A stretch of 14,241 nt of DNA from Alphaproteobacteria bacterium (GCA_011522945.1 WTHY01000051.1:1-14241), one strand, 5' to 3'. Shown: positions 1-7,498, counted from the first letter of the stretch. Program-made: numbers and translations. Notes: generated by a model not told the origin, from the sequence alone.

Positions 1-302
1 ATTAATATCAATGGTGTGTCAGGATGGCGCTGTCGAAAAGCGCGTGCCATATCCATGGTTTTGGCAAGTGTCATGCCAGCATCTATTGCCCGTAAACTTG
101 CGGCTTGAATGGCAGGGCCATCTGCCATCGGATCAGAAAATGGCATGCCTAGCTCAATAAAGTCCACGCCAGACTCAACAAGGCTATCTAAGATAGCTTC
201 GCTTGTATCTCTGTCTGGGTCACCAGCTGATACAAATACACCCAAGGTGCCACGGTTTTCAGATTTCGCCTTAGCAAATTTTTGTTCAATACGGTTTGTC
301 AT
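1..302 (-). CDS. trpA: Tryptophan synthase alpha subunit, 5' part only
   Basis: The alpha subunit cleaves indole-3-glycerol phosphate to indole and glyceraldehyde-3-phosphate and passes indole through a tunnel to TrpB; it acts in the cytoplasm as an alpha2-beta2 complex. About 100 N-terminal residues are visible and the rest lies beyond the left window edge. The family's best-known segment is present: FIELGMPFSDPMADGP, with Glu50 and Asp61 at the places of the catalytic Glu49 and Asp60 of the Salmonella enzyme. Residues 25-32 (SAGDPDRD) match the usual N-terminal AGDP loop. The start is the ATG at 300-302, giving MTNRIEQKF, a normal TrpA beginning. It lies 38 bases downstream of trpB on the same strand, so the two are almost certainly co-transcribed. 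Identification is secure; only the C-terminus is unseen. Confidence 0.95.
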   Translation of the reverse strand, partial: MTNRIEQKFAKAKSENRGTLGVFVSAGDPDRDTSEAILDSLVESGVDFIELGMPFSDPMADGPAIQAASLRAIDAGMTLAKTMDMARAFRQRHPDTPLIL

Positions 303-340
303 AATATCTTATCATTCTCTGGCCATGGCTCTGGCTCTGA

Positions 341-1564
341 CTATAGCAATCCACGCTCATCTAACATAGGTAGAACAGCGCCCAAATCCTTATCACCGCG
401 ACCACACATATTTAGGATCACAATTTTATCCTTGTCCATTTTTGGCAATAAAGTGCTTGCGAATGCAAGCGCATGTGATGGCTCAAGTGCCGGGATAATA
501 CCTTCCAGCCGTGAACAGAGCTGAAAATGGGTTAAGGCTTCCTCATCTGTGGCTGAGACATAATTTACTCTGTCAACATCATGTAGCCATGCATGCTCAG
601 GTCCAATGCCAGGATAGTCTAGGCCGGCAGAAATAGAATGCGCATCTGCAATCTGGCCGTCCTTATCCTGTAGCAAATAGGTGCGGTTGCCATGCAGAAC
701 GCCTGGCTCACCACCTGTGAGACTTGCTGCATGCAGGCCTGAGCCAATACCATGTCCTGCAGCTTCAACGCCATAGATTTCAATTTGCTCATCATCCAAG
801 AAAGGATGGAAAAGTCCCATTGCGTTTGAGCCACCACCGATACAGGCGATCAAAGCATCTGGCAGCCGTCCTTCAGCGTCCATAATCTGGGCGCGTGCTT
901 CAGTGCCAATTACAGATTGGAAATCACGCACCATTTCAGGATAAGGGTGCGGCCCAGCGACAGTGCCAATGATGTAAAAATGTGTCTCAGGATTCGCAAC
1001 CCAGTAGCGCAATGCCTCATTCATGGCATCTTTTAATGTTGATGTACCTGATGTGACGGCATGTACTTTTGCCCCAAGCAGACGCATGCGATCCACATTT
1101 GGCTTTTGCCGGCGCACATCTTCTGCACCCATAAAGACTTCACATTCAAGATTGAATAAAGCACAGGCAGTCGCTGTTGCAACGCCATGCTGACCTGCAC
1201 CTGTTTCAGCAATGATTTTTGTCTTGCCCATTCGTTTGGCGAGTAAGGCCTGGCCAAGCACATTATTGATTTTATGCGCGCCAGTATGGTTAAGCTCATC
1301 TCTTTTTAGATATAATTTTGCGCCGCCAAAATGGTCCGTTAGTCTCTCGGCAAAATAGAGTGCTGATGGCCGTCCAACATAATGTTTCTGATAATAGGCC
1401 ATTTCAGCTGCGAAACTGTCATCCTGTTGCGCTTCACGATAGGCTGCTTCTACCTGCAAAATGAGCGGCATTAAAGTTTCAGCAACAAACCTGCCGCCAT
1501 GGATACCAAAACGGCCAGCTTCATCTGGCTGATTGCGAAACGAGTTTAGAGGGGCCTCAGCCAT
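341..1564 (-). CDS. trpB: Tryptophan synthase beta subunit
   Basis: This PLP enzyme condenses indole with serine to give tryptophan, the last step of the pathway, in complex with TrpA. The 407-residue length is normal for TrpB1. Visible key features are HTGAHKIN at 93-100 with Lys98 as the PLP Schiff-base lysine, AETGAGQHG at 119-127 with Glu120 as the catalytic acid/base, and the glycine-rich phosphate-binding loop GGGSNA at 243-248. The C-terminal GRGDKD segment is also typical. The ATG start is supported by an AGGAGA ribosome binding site about 7 bases upstream (1569-1574). trpA follows 38 bases downstream; trpF lies upstream across a 117-base gap in which I see no confident promoter. No truncation or missing catalytic residue is seen. 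Confidence 0.98.
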   Translation of the reverse strand: MAEAPLNSFRNQPDEAGRFGIHGGRFVAETLMPLILQVEAAYREAQQDDSFAAEMAYYQKHYVGRPSALYFAERLTDHFGGAKLYLKRDELNHTGAHKINNVLGQALLAKRMGKTKIIAETGAGQHGVATATACALFNLECEVFMGAEDVRRQKPNVDRMRLLGAKVHAVTSGTSTLKDAMNEALRYWVANPETHFYIIGTVAGPHPYPEMVRDFQSVIGTEARAQIMDAEGRLPDALIACIGGGSNAMGLFHPFLDDEQIEIYGVEAAGHGIGSGLHAASLTGGEPGVLHGNRTYLLQDKDGQIADAHSISAGLDYPGIGPEHAWLHDVDRVNYVSATDEEALTHFQLCSRLEGIIPALEPSHALAFASTLLPKMDKDKIVILNMCGRGDKDLGAVLPMLDERGLL

Positions 1565-1681
1565 AATCTCTCCTATAATTATTCACTGCTTTTTGGCTGC
1601 GAACACTTTTATTGTGTAGGGTGCTGCCAATAAGTTTTTGTTGCCGGCCATAAATTCCTAATGAAAAAATCCTAATGGAGT

Positions 1682-2320
1682 TTAGCCTAGTTCCGCCGCA
1701 GATACAAAACGCTTAATTGCCTGATGGTCCTTAAATCCTGGCTTTGTTTCCACACCGGAAGAAACATCCACAAATTGTGCTGCTGTTTGCTGGATTGCCT
1801 TTTGTATATTGCTGCAGGTCAGGCCGCCAGCAAGCATCCATGGTAGCGGTATATCGGCCGAGGCTAATAAGGACCAATCAAATTGACTGCCTGTACCGCC
1901 TGGCATATCTGGATTGCCGGTTGCGGCATCAAAAAGCAACATATCGACCGAATCTCTAAAAGCATTTGCTGCCTTAATATCATCAGCAGATTTCACAGAT
2001 ATAGCCTTCAAAATCGGTAGCGCAAATTTTTGACGGATTTCTGCACAGCGCTCTGGGCATTCATGTCCATGTAGCTGCAACCAATCTGGCTTGCAAGCGG
2101 CCATAATGTCTGTGAGCTTATTATCATCAGGTGCCACACATAATGCGACAATCTCGGGGCCATTGGAGAGTCGCATATCAGCAATAGCTGCTGCAGTCTC
2201 ATGCTGCAAATGGCGTGGTGAACGCTGATGAAATACAAGCCCGGCAAAGGCAGCGCCTGCATCGGCACAAGCAGTATAGTCTGCCGCTTTTGTTAGGCCA
2301 CAAATCTTCGCTTTTGCCAT
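1682..2320 (-). CDS. trpF: Phosphoribosylanthranilate isomerase
   Basis: TrpF carries out the Amadori rearrangement of N-(5-phosphoribosyl)anthranilate to CdRP in tryptophan synthesis; it is a cytoplasmic (beta/alpha)8 barrel. The 212-residue protein begins MAKAKICGLT, where Cys7 is the expected catalytic general base. Asp131 in LLFDA is the expected general acid. GGTGSQFDW at 141-149, LAGGL at 163-167 and DVSSGVE at 185-191 are the usual phosphate-binding and C-terminal signatures. Its ATG overlaps the stop of the upstream LapA-domain gene by one base (TAATG), which implies translational coupling. trpB follows after 117 bases. Synthesis genes trpE, D and C are not in the window, consistent with the split trp organisation common in Alphaproteobacteria. 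Confidence 0.97.
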   Translation of the reverse strand: MAKAKICGLTKAADYTACADAGAAFAGLVFHQRSPRHLQHETAAAIADMRLSNGPEIVALCVAPDDNKLTDIMAACKPDWLQLHGHECPERCAEIRQKFALPILKAISVKSADDIKAANAFRDSVDMLLFDAATGNPDMPGGTGSQFDWSLLASADIPLPWMLAGGLTCSNIQKAIQQTAAQFVDVSSGVETKPGFKDHQAIKRFVSAAELG

Positions 2321-2643
2321 TATTCAGATATCTCCAACTGTCCAGCATCCATGGCTTTTTGTTTTTGTGTTGCGATCTGCGACTGTGCTTTTAGCAATTT
2401 GCGCTGGGTCATATGTAATCTAGCGCGTTTCGGAAGATGGGCTAGCCAAACAATTATGGCACCAATAAGAAGACCTAGGCCAAAGCTACCTAAAAAGCCG
2501 CTCCAAATCGGCACTGTCACTTGAAAGGCAAAAGGCCATAAGGATACAGGCACTGTTTCAGGATTTGAGACTACAAATAGGGCAATTACGCATAGAAGTC
2601 CTAATAGGCATGGTATCCAAATAAGTCTGCTTAAAACGCGCAT
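2320..2643 (-). CDS. LapA-domain (DUF1049) inner-membrane protein
   Basis: This is a small membrane protein of the LapA family. In E. coli, LapA works with LapB and FtsH in controlling LpxC and so lipopolysaccharide synthesis; the alphaproteobacterial homologues beside ihfB are less studied and that role is only an inference here. The 107 residues show two hydrophobic helices, at about 8-26 and 47-69, joined by SNPETVPVSLWPF, the recognisable DUF1049 pattern. A basic and then Gln/Lys-rich tail at about 71-98 is probably cytoplasmic and coiled. I use the ATG at 2641-2643; a TTG directly before it would add one residue but has no better ribosome binding site. Its stop overlaps the trpF start. 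The position between ihfB and trpF is the classical alphaproteobacterial one. Confidence 0.85.
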   Translation of the reverse strand: MRVLSRLIWIPCLLGLLCVIALFVVSNPETVPVSLWPFAFQVTVPIWSGFLGSFGLGLLIGAIIVWLAHLPKRARLHMTQRKLLKAQSQIATQKQKAMDAGQLEISE

Positions 2644-2888
2644 CAATTCTATCCCGCATATTTTGGACGAGTTGTGATGATAGTCTCATCACTTTCAATA
2701 TAAAACAGAAATAAAAGGATGGTCGCAAGCCTGTCATAAGGGCAATGTATAGAAAAGAAGGTCTGTTATCTGCCGGCGAAACCACCGGCGAGAAAGGCGC
2801 CAGCCCCCCAAAGGCAAAATATGATACGTCATCAGTGTAATAGATATGTGCTGTGATTCGTTTAAATATATAAACAGGAGACGCAAGA

Positions 2889-3167
2889 TTAACGATTAAG
2901 ACGTTCTTGCATGCCTTTGCCCATTTTAAAGAACGGTACTTTTTTAGAGGCAACCTCTACAGCTTCGCCTGTACGTGGATTACGACCTATCCGTGCATCA
3001 TGATGACGTACCGAAAAGGCGCCAAAACCGCGCAATTCCACGCGATCTCCGTTTTCGAGCGCTTCGATGATTTTGTCGAAAATGGTGTTCACAAGCCGTT
3101 CAACATCCCGATAATAGAGGTCGGGATTGTTAGCAGCTAATTTTGCAATTAGTTCGGATTTTGTCAT
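2889..3167 (-). CDS. ihfB: Integration host factor beta subunit
   Basis: The beta subunit of the IHF heterodimer binds specific DNA sites and bends them sharply, acting in nucleoid structure, recombination and promoter architecture. The 92-residue protein starting MTKSELIAKL has the family length. RGFGAFSVRHHDARIGRNP at 46-64 is the DNA-binding beta-arm, ending in the intercalating proline (Pro64); GRNPRTGE is the classic signature. The frame is open further upstream, to 3302, but that extension is unlike any HU/IHF N-terminus, so I start at the ATG at 3165-3167. The ribosome binding site is weak (AAAAAG). A terminator separates it from rpsA and a good promoter lies just upstream, so it is probably transcribed on its own as well as heading lapA-trpFBA. 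A beta rather than alpha call follows from sequence and the rpsA neighbourhood. Confidence 0.95.
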   Translation of the reverse strand: MTKSELIAKLAANNPDLYYRDVERLVNTIFDKIIEALENGDRVELRGFGAFSVRHHDARIGRNPRTGEAVEVASKKVPFFKMGKGMQERLNR

Positions 3168-3210
3168 CTTTTTATTAAAACCTACAAAATCAACGGCCTG
3201 AGTCTCTAAA

Positions 3211-3239
3211 ATGATGCATATTTGATGGTTACTGGTCAA
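3211..3239 (-). promoter_or_regulatory. Probable sigma-70-type promoter for ihfB
   Basis: On the minus strand, TTGACC (3234-3239, five of six to the -35 consensus) is followed after exactly 17 bases by CATCAT (3211-3216, four of six to the -10 consensus). It sits 43 bases before the ihfB ATG and directly after the rpsA terminator, where a new promoter would be needed. This is pattern matching only. Confidence 0.5.
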
Positions 3240-3289
3240 GTTCGATTGAGCTAATTTACAAAATTCGACTAAACCGAGGCATTTTGCAC

Positions 3290-3324
3290 AAAAAAAAGCC
3301 ACATCCAGATCAGGATGTGGCTTT
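3290..3324 (-). terminator. Intrinsic terminator after rpsA
   Basis: A perfect 12-base-pair inverted repeat, AAAGCCACATCC (3295-3306) and GGATGTGGCTTT (3313-3324), is separated by a six-base loop. Read on the minus strand it is followed by a run of eight T residues (3297 down to 3290, the first three in the stem). It begins 22 bases past the rpsA stop codon. This is a textbook Rho-independent terminator and the clearest one in the window; it separates aroA-cmk-rpsA from ihfB-lapA-trpFBA. Confidence 0.92.
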
Positions 3325-3346
3325 GATTTATGTGGTTTGGTTCAGA

Positions 3347-5059
3347 TTATTCGTCATCACCATCTTTTTTCGCTAGAGCTGCACCTAGGATATCACCAAG
3401 GCTTGCGCCGCTATCAGATGATCCAAAGTCTGCCATAGCTTGCTTTTCTTCAGCAATTTCGCGTGCCTTCACGGATAATGTCAGCTTGCGTGTCTTATTG
3501 TCGATTTGTGTGATTTGTGCATCAATCTTTTCATCAACAGCGAAACGCTCTGTGCGCTGCTCAGAGCGGTCACGCGCCAAATCACCGCGACGGATGAAAC
3601 CACTAAGCGCATCACCAACACGTACTTCAAGACCTTGGTCTGTAACAGCTGTGATTGTACATGTGACAACATCACCTTTACGCACTTTTTCAACAGCGCC
3701 TGCGAGTGGGTCATCACCTAGCTGCTTGATGCCAAGTGAGATACGTTCTTTTTCCAAGTCAACATCGAGGATTTTTGCCTTGACTGTCTGGCCTTTTTCA
3801 AAGCCTTCCATCGCTTCTTCACCTGACTGTTCCCAAGAGATGTCAGATAAATGCACAAGGCCGTCAATATCTTCAGTCAGACCAACAAACAAGCCAAATT
3901 CAGTGATATTACGGATTTCACCTTCGATCTCATCACCAATTTTATAATTGTTCTGGAAGTCTTCCCAAGGATTGGCAGTACATTGCTTCAGGCCAAGTGA
4001 GATACGGCGCTTTACCATATCTACATCTAGAACCATCACTTCGATTTGCTGGCTTGTCGAGACAAGTTTGCCAGGGTGAATATTCTTCTTTGTCCAGCTC
4101 ATTTCAGATACGTGGACAAGACCTTCAACACCTTCATCTAGCTCAACAAACGCACCATAGTCAGTGATGTTTGTTACGCGGCCAGATAGCTTGTTGCCGA
4201 TAGTGAATTTCTCAGCAGCTGCTTCCCATGGGTCAGACTGAAGCTGTTTCATGCCTAGGGAAATACGCTGTGTTTCTGCGTTAAAGCGGATAACCTGAAC
4301 TTCAACAGTTTGACCAACTGTTAGCGCTTCTGACGGATGGTTGATACGGCGCCATGCAATGTCAGTGACATGCAATAGACCATCAACACCGCCTAAATCG
4401 ACAAAGGCACCATAGTCTGTGATGTTTTTCACCACACCCTGAAGGATCTGGCCTTCTTGTAGGTTCGATACAAGTTCAGAACGGGCTTCTGCACGTGATT
4501 CTTCAAGAACAGCGCGCCGTGATACAACGATGTTACCGCGGCGGCGGTCAATTTTGAGAATCTGGAATGGCTGCGGTGTGCCCATTAATGGCGAGATGTC
4601 ATGTACAGGACGGATATCAACCTGTGAGCCTGGCAGGAAGGCAGTTGCTCCTGACAAGTCAACAGTGAAACCACCTTTGACACGGCCAAAGATAACGCCT
4701 GTTACACGTTCTTGTGCTTCGAAGGCATTTTCGAGAACAACCCAAGCTTCTTCGCGGCGTGCTTTATCGCGGCTAAGAACGGCCTGGCCTTCTCTATCTT
4801 CCATGCGCTCGACATAGACTTCGACCATATCGCCAGTTTTGACTTCGGCTTCCTGTCCAGGAGCAGCAAATTCTTTCAAAGGCACACGGCCTTCGGATTT
4901 CAGACCAACATCAATAATGACATGGTCAGATGTCACATCAATTATGTAGCCGCGTACAACGCTGCCTTCAATTGATGTATTTTCAGCAAATGATTCTGCG
5001 AGCAGGTCAGCAAAGTTTTCTGAACCGAACTCTGTTTCGTTCGTTTGGTTTGTGGCCAA
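3347..5059 (-). CDS. rpsA: 30S ribosomal protein S1
   Basis: S1 binds mRNA on the 30S subunit and helps load structured or weak-Shine-Dalgarno messages. The protein has six S1 (OB-fold) repeats; the central ones carry clear signatures such as NITDYGAFVDLGGVDGLLHV, NITDYGAFVELDEGVEGLVHV with HVSEMSW, and NITEFGLFVGLTEDIDGLVHL. The tail (ADFGSSDSGASLGDILGAAL, then an acidic end) is typical of Alphaproteobacteria. I choose the TTG at 5057-5059, giving MATNQTNETEF and 570 residues, because GGAG lies six bases upstream. A TTG four codons further upstream (5069-5071) overlaps that GGAG and has no ribosome binding site of its own. No ATG is available near the N-terminus. It follows cmk across a 213-base leader and ends in a strong terminator. 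The family call is certain; the exact start is likely. Confidence 0.97.
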   Translation of the reverse strand: MATNQTNETEFGSENFADLLAESFAENTSIEGSVVRGYIIDVTSDHVIIDVGLKSEGRVPLKEFAAPGQEAEVKTGDMVEVYVERMEDREGQAVLSRDKARREEAWVVLENAFEAQERVTGVIFGRVKGGFTVDLSGATAFLPGSQVDIRPVHDISPLMGTPQPFQILKIDRRRGNIVVSRRAVLEESRAEARSELVSNLQEGQILQGVVKNITDYGAFVDLGGVDGLLHVTDIAWRRINHPSEALTVGQTVEVQVIRFNAETQRISLGMKQLQSDPWEAAAEKFTIGNKLSGRVTNITDYGAFVELDEGVEGLVHVSEMSWTKKNIHPGKLVSTSQQIEVMVLDVDMVKRRISLGLKQCTANPWEDFQNNYKIGDEIEGEIRNITEFGLFVGLTEDIDGLVHLSDISWEQSGEEAMEGFEKGQTVKAKILDVDLEKERISLGIKQLGDDPLAGAVEKVRKGDVVTCTITAVTDQGLEVRVGDALSGFIRRGDLARDRSEQRTERFAVDEKIDAQITQIDNKTRKLTLSVKAREIAEEKQAMADFGSSDSGASLGDILGAALAKKDGDDE

Positions 5060-5069
5060 AATTGTCTCC
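5057..5069 (-). promoter_or_regulatory. rpsA ribosome binding site and TTG start
   Basis: On the minus strand GGAG (5066-5069) is followed by six bases and then TTG (5057-5059) GCC ACA. The GGAG is made from the end of a TTG GAG that would be the first two codons of a four-residue-longer reading. The spacing makes the downstream TTG the better start. Confidence 0.65.
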
Positions 5070-5175
5070 AAAGGGATCGCCAGATTAGATTGTATGTTGC
5101 GGGTGTAACAGCAATAATGCTGCGACAGGATGCATTATCCACCGGCTGGAAACGGCGGCAGGCCAGGGTGAGACA

Positions 5176-5195
5176 ATGAAGCTCAAAAGCTTCAT
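5176..5195 (-). promoter_or_regulatory. Perfect hairpin in the rpsA leader
   Basis: ATGAAGCT (5176-5183) and AGCTTCAT (5188-5195) are perfectly complementary around a four-base loop. The hairpin lies within the 213-base cmk-rpsA spacer, about 117 bases before the rpsA start, and no T run follows it, so it does not look like a terminator. S1 is known in enterobacteria to repress its own translation through leader structure; whether this hairpin does that is inference. Confidence 0.4.
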
Positions 5196-5272
5196 ACAGA
5201 CCTGAAAGAACTGGCGATGTCATATCCAGCGTTTCAGTGTAAAGATGCAGTCTTGCCCTCAACCTGACAGGA

Positions 5273-5923
5273 CTACATGTTGAATACAGATAGGCTCGAA
5301 ATATGATCTAACGCTATCTGCAACACTTCTTGTGCGCTTAACGCCGAAGAGTCAATCAAAAATGCATCATTTGCTGCTGTAAGTGGCGCAATTGTGCGAT
5401 TTTTATCACGGTTATCACGATTGATCAGGTCTGCAAGCACTTCTGCATATAATAGGTCCTTGCCACGGGCCTGCATTTCCATATGTCGCCTTGTTGCCCG
5501 CACCTCTGGTTTTGCATCAACAAAGAACTTAATTGGCGCATCGGGCAATATGATTGTGCCAATATCGCGCCCATCCAAAACAGCGCCTTTGCCTGATGGT
5601 GGGTTGTTTGCAAAATCGCGCTGCTTTTGCAAAAGGGCATCACGGACTTCAGGAATTGCAGCCACCTTTGAAGCTTGCATAGCAACTTCCGCGCTATGGA
5701 GTTCATCTTCCTGCAGGATTGGCAGTGATAAGGAACTTGCCAGTTCAGCACTATCCTGAACAGACATATCATCAGCAGATTTCCCAGCCAAAAGGATAGC
5801 ATGGCCAACAGCACGGTAGAGCTTGCCCGTATCTAGATAATCAAGCTCAAGGCGCATTGCGATGGATTTTCCCAATGTGCCTTTCCCTGATGCAGCTGTG
5901 CCATCAATCGCTATCTGTATCAT
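5273..5923 (-). CDS. cmk: Cytidylate kinase
   Basis: The enzyme phosphorylates CMP and dCMP with ATP, in the cytoplasm, feeding pyrimidine nucleotide pools. The 216 residues fit the family. The P-loop is GTAASGKGT at 8-16 with Lys14; DTGKLYRAV at 31-39 is the CMP-binding motif; SKVAAIPEVRDALLQKQRDFA (85-105) and DGRDIGT at 117-123 are hallmark segments; NRDNRDKNRTIAPL at 168-181 is the lid with its arginines. Residue 34 is lysine where many family members have a small residue (DTGALYR or DSGAMYR), a minor oddity. The ATG overlaps the aroA stop in an ATGA, so translation is coupled to aroA. rpsA follows downstream in the usual alphaproteobacterial order. Confidence 0.97.
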   Translation of the reverse strand: MIQIAIDGTAASGKGTLGKSIAMRLELDYLDTGKLYRAVGHAILLAGKSADDMSVQDSAELASSLSLPILQEDELHSAEVAMQASKVAAIPEVRDALLQKQRDFANNPPSGKGAVLDGRDIGTIILPDAPIKFFVDAKPEVRATRRHMEMQARGKDLLYAEVLADLINRDNRDKNRTIAPLTAANDAFLIDSSALSAQEVLQIALDHISSLSVFNM

Positions 5924-7296
5924 GAAGCAGCCTCATAGTTCCCGGCCCTTATGTCAGCGCCTAAGCCATTCATCAAATCAGCAAAACCCGGAAAACTTGT
6001 GGCAATCGTCTCAATGTTGGAAACTGTAATTGGCACTTTGCTAACCATACCTAATGTGAGGAATGACATGGCAATTCTATGATCATGGCAGGAATCAATA
6101 ATCGCCCCGCCTGTAATAGCATCACGGTTGCCTATCACTGTCATACTATCTTCAGTTTCTGAGACATCAACACCATTGGCGCGTAGCCCATCTGCTGTAA
6201 CAGAAATACGGTCTGTTTCTTTGACGCGCAATTCTGCGATGCCTGGCATATAAGTGGAGCCTTCAGCAATGGCTGCGGCAACAGATAAGATAGGGTATTC
6301 ATCAATCATTGAGGCGGCCCGCTCGGCAGGGACTGTTATACCTTTGAGGGTGCTTGAGCGAATACGTAAATCAGCTATCGGTTCTCCGCCCTCAACACGC
6401 TCATTAGAAATAGTTATATCACCGCCCATTTCTATCAGAGTGGTAATCAGTCCGGTGCGTTGCGGGTTCATGCCTATGGCTGGCAAAGTGATATCACTAC
6501 CCTCTGTAATTAGGGCAGCAACCATCGCAAAGGCAGCCGAAGATGGGTCTCTTGGCACCAGAATGTCAGCAGCTTTCAGACTCTGTTCTCCGGCCATACT
6601 GACAATATGTTGGCCGTCATCAGCTATCTCTTGAGATATTTCAACACCGAAATGCCGCAGCATGGATTCTGTATGGTCACGGCTAATATGTGGCTCTCTT
6701 ATTATGGTTGTGCCACGTGCATTGATGGCTGCTAATAGAATGGCTGACTTAATTTGGGCAGATGCGACCTTTGGCGTGTAATCAACAGCCAGCGGTGTGT
6801 CAGTGCCGGTTATTGTAACTGGCAATAAGCCGCCTTCTGATACAGAAATTTCTGGTCCCATTAACTCTAACGGGTCTGTTATGCGGCGCATGGGCCGTTT
6901 TGAGAGAGAGTCATCACCTGTAAATGTGGCGGTGATAGGTTGACCAGCCACGAGGCCCATTAACAGGCGCACCCCTGTTCCAGCATTGCCTAGATCAAGT
7001 GGCTCTGATGGGGCGCGAAGGCCAAATGTCCCTACACCAGTGATTGTAATGTCACCATCATCTCCATCTAAGATTTCAACCCCTAATGCTTGCATGGCTG
7101 ATAAGGTTGAGAGCACATCTGCGCCTCGTAATAGACCAGTGACCTTTGTGGTGCCAATGGCAAGCGATCCTAGCATAAGGGCGCGATGCGACATAGATTT
7201 ATCACCTGGAATTACGCCTTCACCAGATAGTTGGCTTGCTGCAAAAGAGGTCAGCATATTTGCATGCGCCGTAGTTGCATTCATACTGGTTTGCAT
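5920..7296 (-). CDS. aroA: 3-phosphoshikimate 1-carboxyvinyltransferase (EPSP synthase)
   Basis: This shikimate-pathway enzyme joins shikimate-3-phosphate and PEP to make EPSP, the precursor route to chorismate and so to the tryptophan made by the trp genes in the same block. Substrate motifs are PGDKSMSHRAL at 30-40, LGNAGTGVRLLMG at 102-114, SLSKRPMRR, and DEYPILSVAAA with ELRVKETDR near the C-terminus. The overall pattern resembles the class II branch, but the GNAGTG glycine is kept rather than the alanine of the CP4-type enzyme. The frame can be read from an ATG at 7386 (488 residues), but I use the ATG at 7294-7296 (458 residues): it has AGGG seven bases upstream, and the extra 30 residues are low-complexity and outside the usual family length. 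The stop overlaps cmk. Confidence 0.96.
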   Translation of the reverse strand: MQTSMNATTAHANMLTSFAASQLSGEGVIPGDKSMSHRALMLGSLAIGTTKVTGLLRGADVLSTLSAMQALGVEILDGDDGDITITGVGTFGLRAPSEPLDLGNAGTGVRLLMGLVAGQPITATFTGDDSLSKRPMRRITDPLELMGPEISVSEGGLLPVTITGTDTPLAVDYTPKVASAQIKSAILLAAINARGTTIIREPHISRDHTESMLRHFGVEISQEIADDGQHIVSMAGEQSLKAADILVPRDPSSAAFAMVAALITEGSDITLPAIGMNPQRTGLITTLIEMGGDITISNERVEGGEPIADLRIRSSTLKGITVPAERAASMIDEYPILSVAAAIAEGSTYMPGIAELRVKETDRISVTADGLRANGVDVSETEDSMTVIGNRDAITGGAIIDSCHDHRIAMSFLTLGMVSKVPITVSNIETIATSFPGFADLMNGLGADIRAGNYEAAS

Positions 7297-7405
7297 GTGG
7301 TCGCCCTGTTTTAGATCTGCCATTGGATTGTTAAACTTTTTTATTTGGTTGGTTTGAGATGCTGAATCTTCGTATACGCTCTGCATCTTAAGGAAAACTG
7401 GCTTT

Positions 7406-7434
7406 TTTATAGACTGGTATTAGGAAAAACGCAA
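7406..7434 (-). promoter_or_regulatory. Possible aroA promoter
   Basis: On the minus strand TTGCGT (7429-7434) is followed by 17 bases and TATAAA (7406-7411), a five-of-six -10 match with a weak -35. A start near 7399 would leave only about 13 leader bases before the ATG at 7386, and no ribosome binding site, which favours the internal aroA start at 7296. Confidence 0.45.
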
Positions 7435-7498
7435 AGGCATGCAGCCCAGTTGCTGCCATGTTTTTGGCTAATATGTGAAAAGATTTATCACTTTTCTT

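Noticed and set aside
2558..2953. Minus-strand frame of 131 codons between ihfB and lapA
   Set aside because: It overlaps both real genes in another frame and has no recognisable domain; the overlap with ihfB makes it implausible.
3168..3302. Upstream extension of ihfB by 45 residues
   Set aside because: It overlaps the likely ihfB promoter and the rpsA terminator and is unlike any HU/IHF N-terminus.
4942..5262. Minus-strand frame of 106 codons across the cmk-rpsA spacer, a possible upstream ORF
   Set aside because: It runs into rpsA in another frame, has no family resemblance and is better explained as leader sequence; no supported ribosome binding site was identified.
5200..5262. Promoter for rpsA in the leader (TTGAGG then TACACT)
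   Set aside because: The spacing is only 15 bases and the matches are weak, so it is not better than chance.
7297..7386. N-terminal extension of aroA by 30 residues from the ATG at 7386
   Set aside because: No ribosome binding site, very short leader from the likely promoter, and low-complexity residues outside the family's usual length; the ATG at 7296 has AGGG at good spacing.
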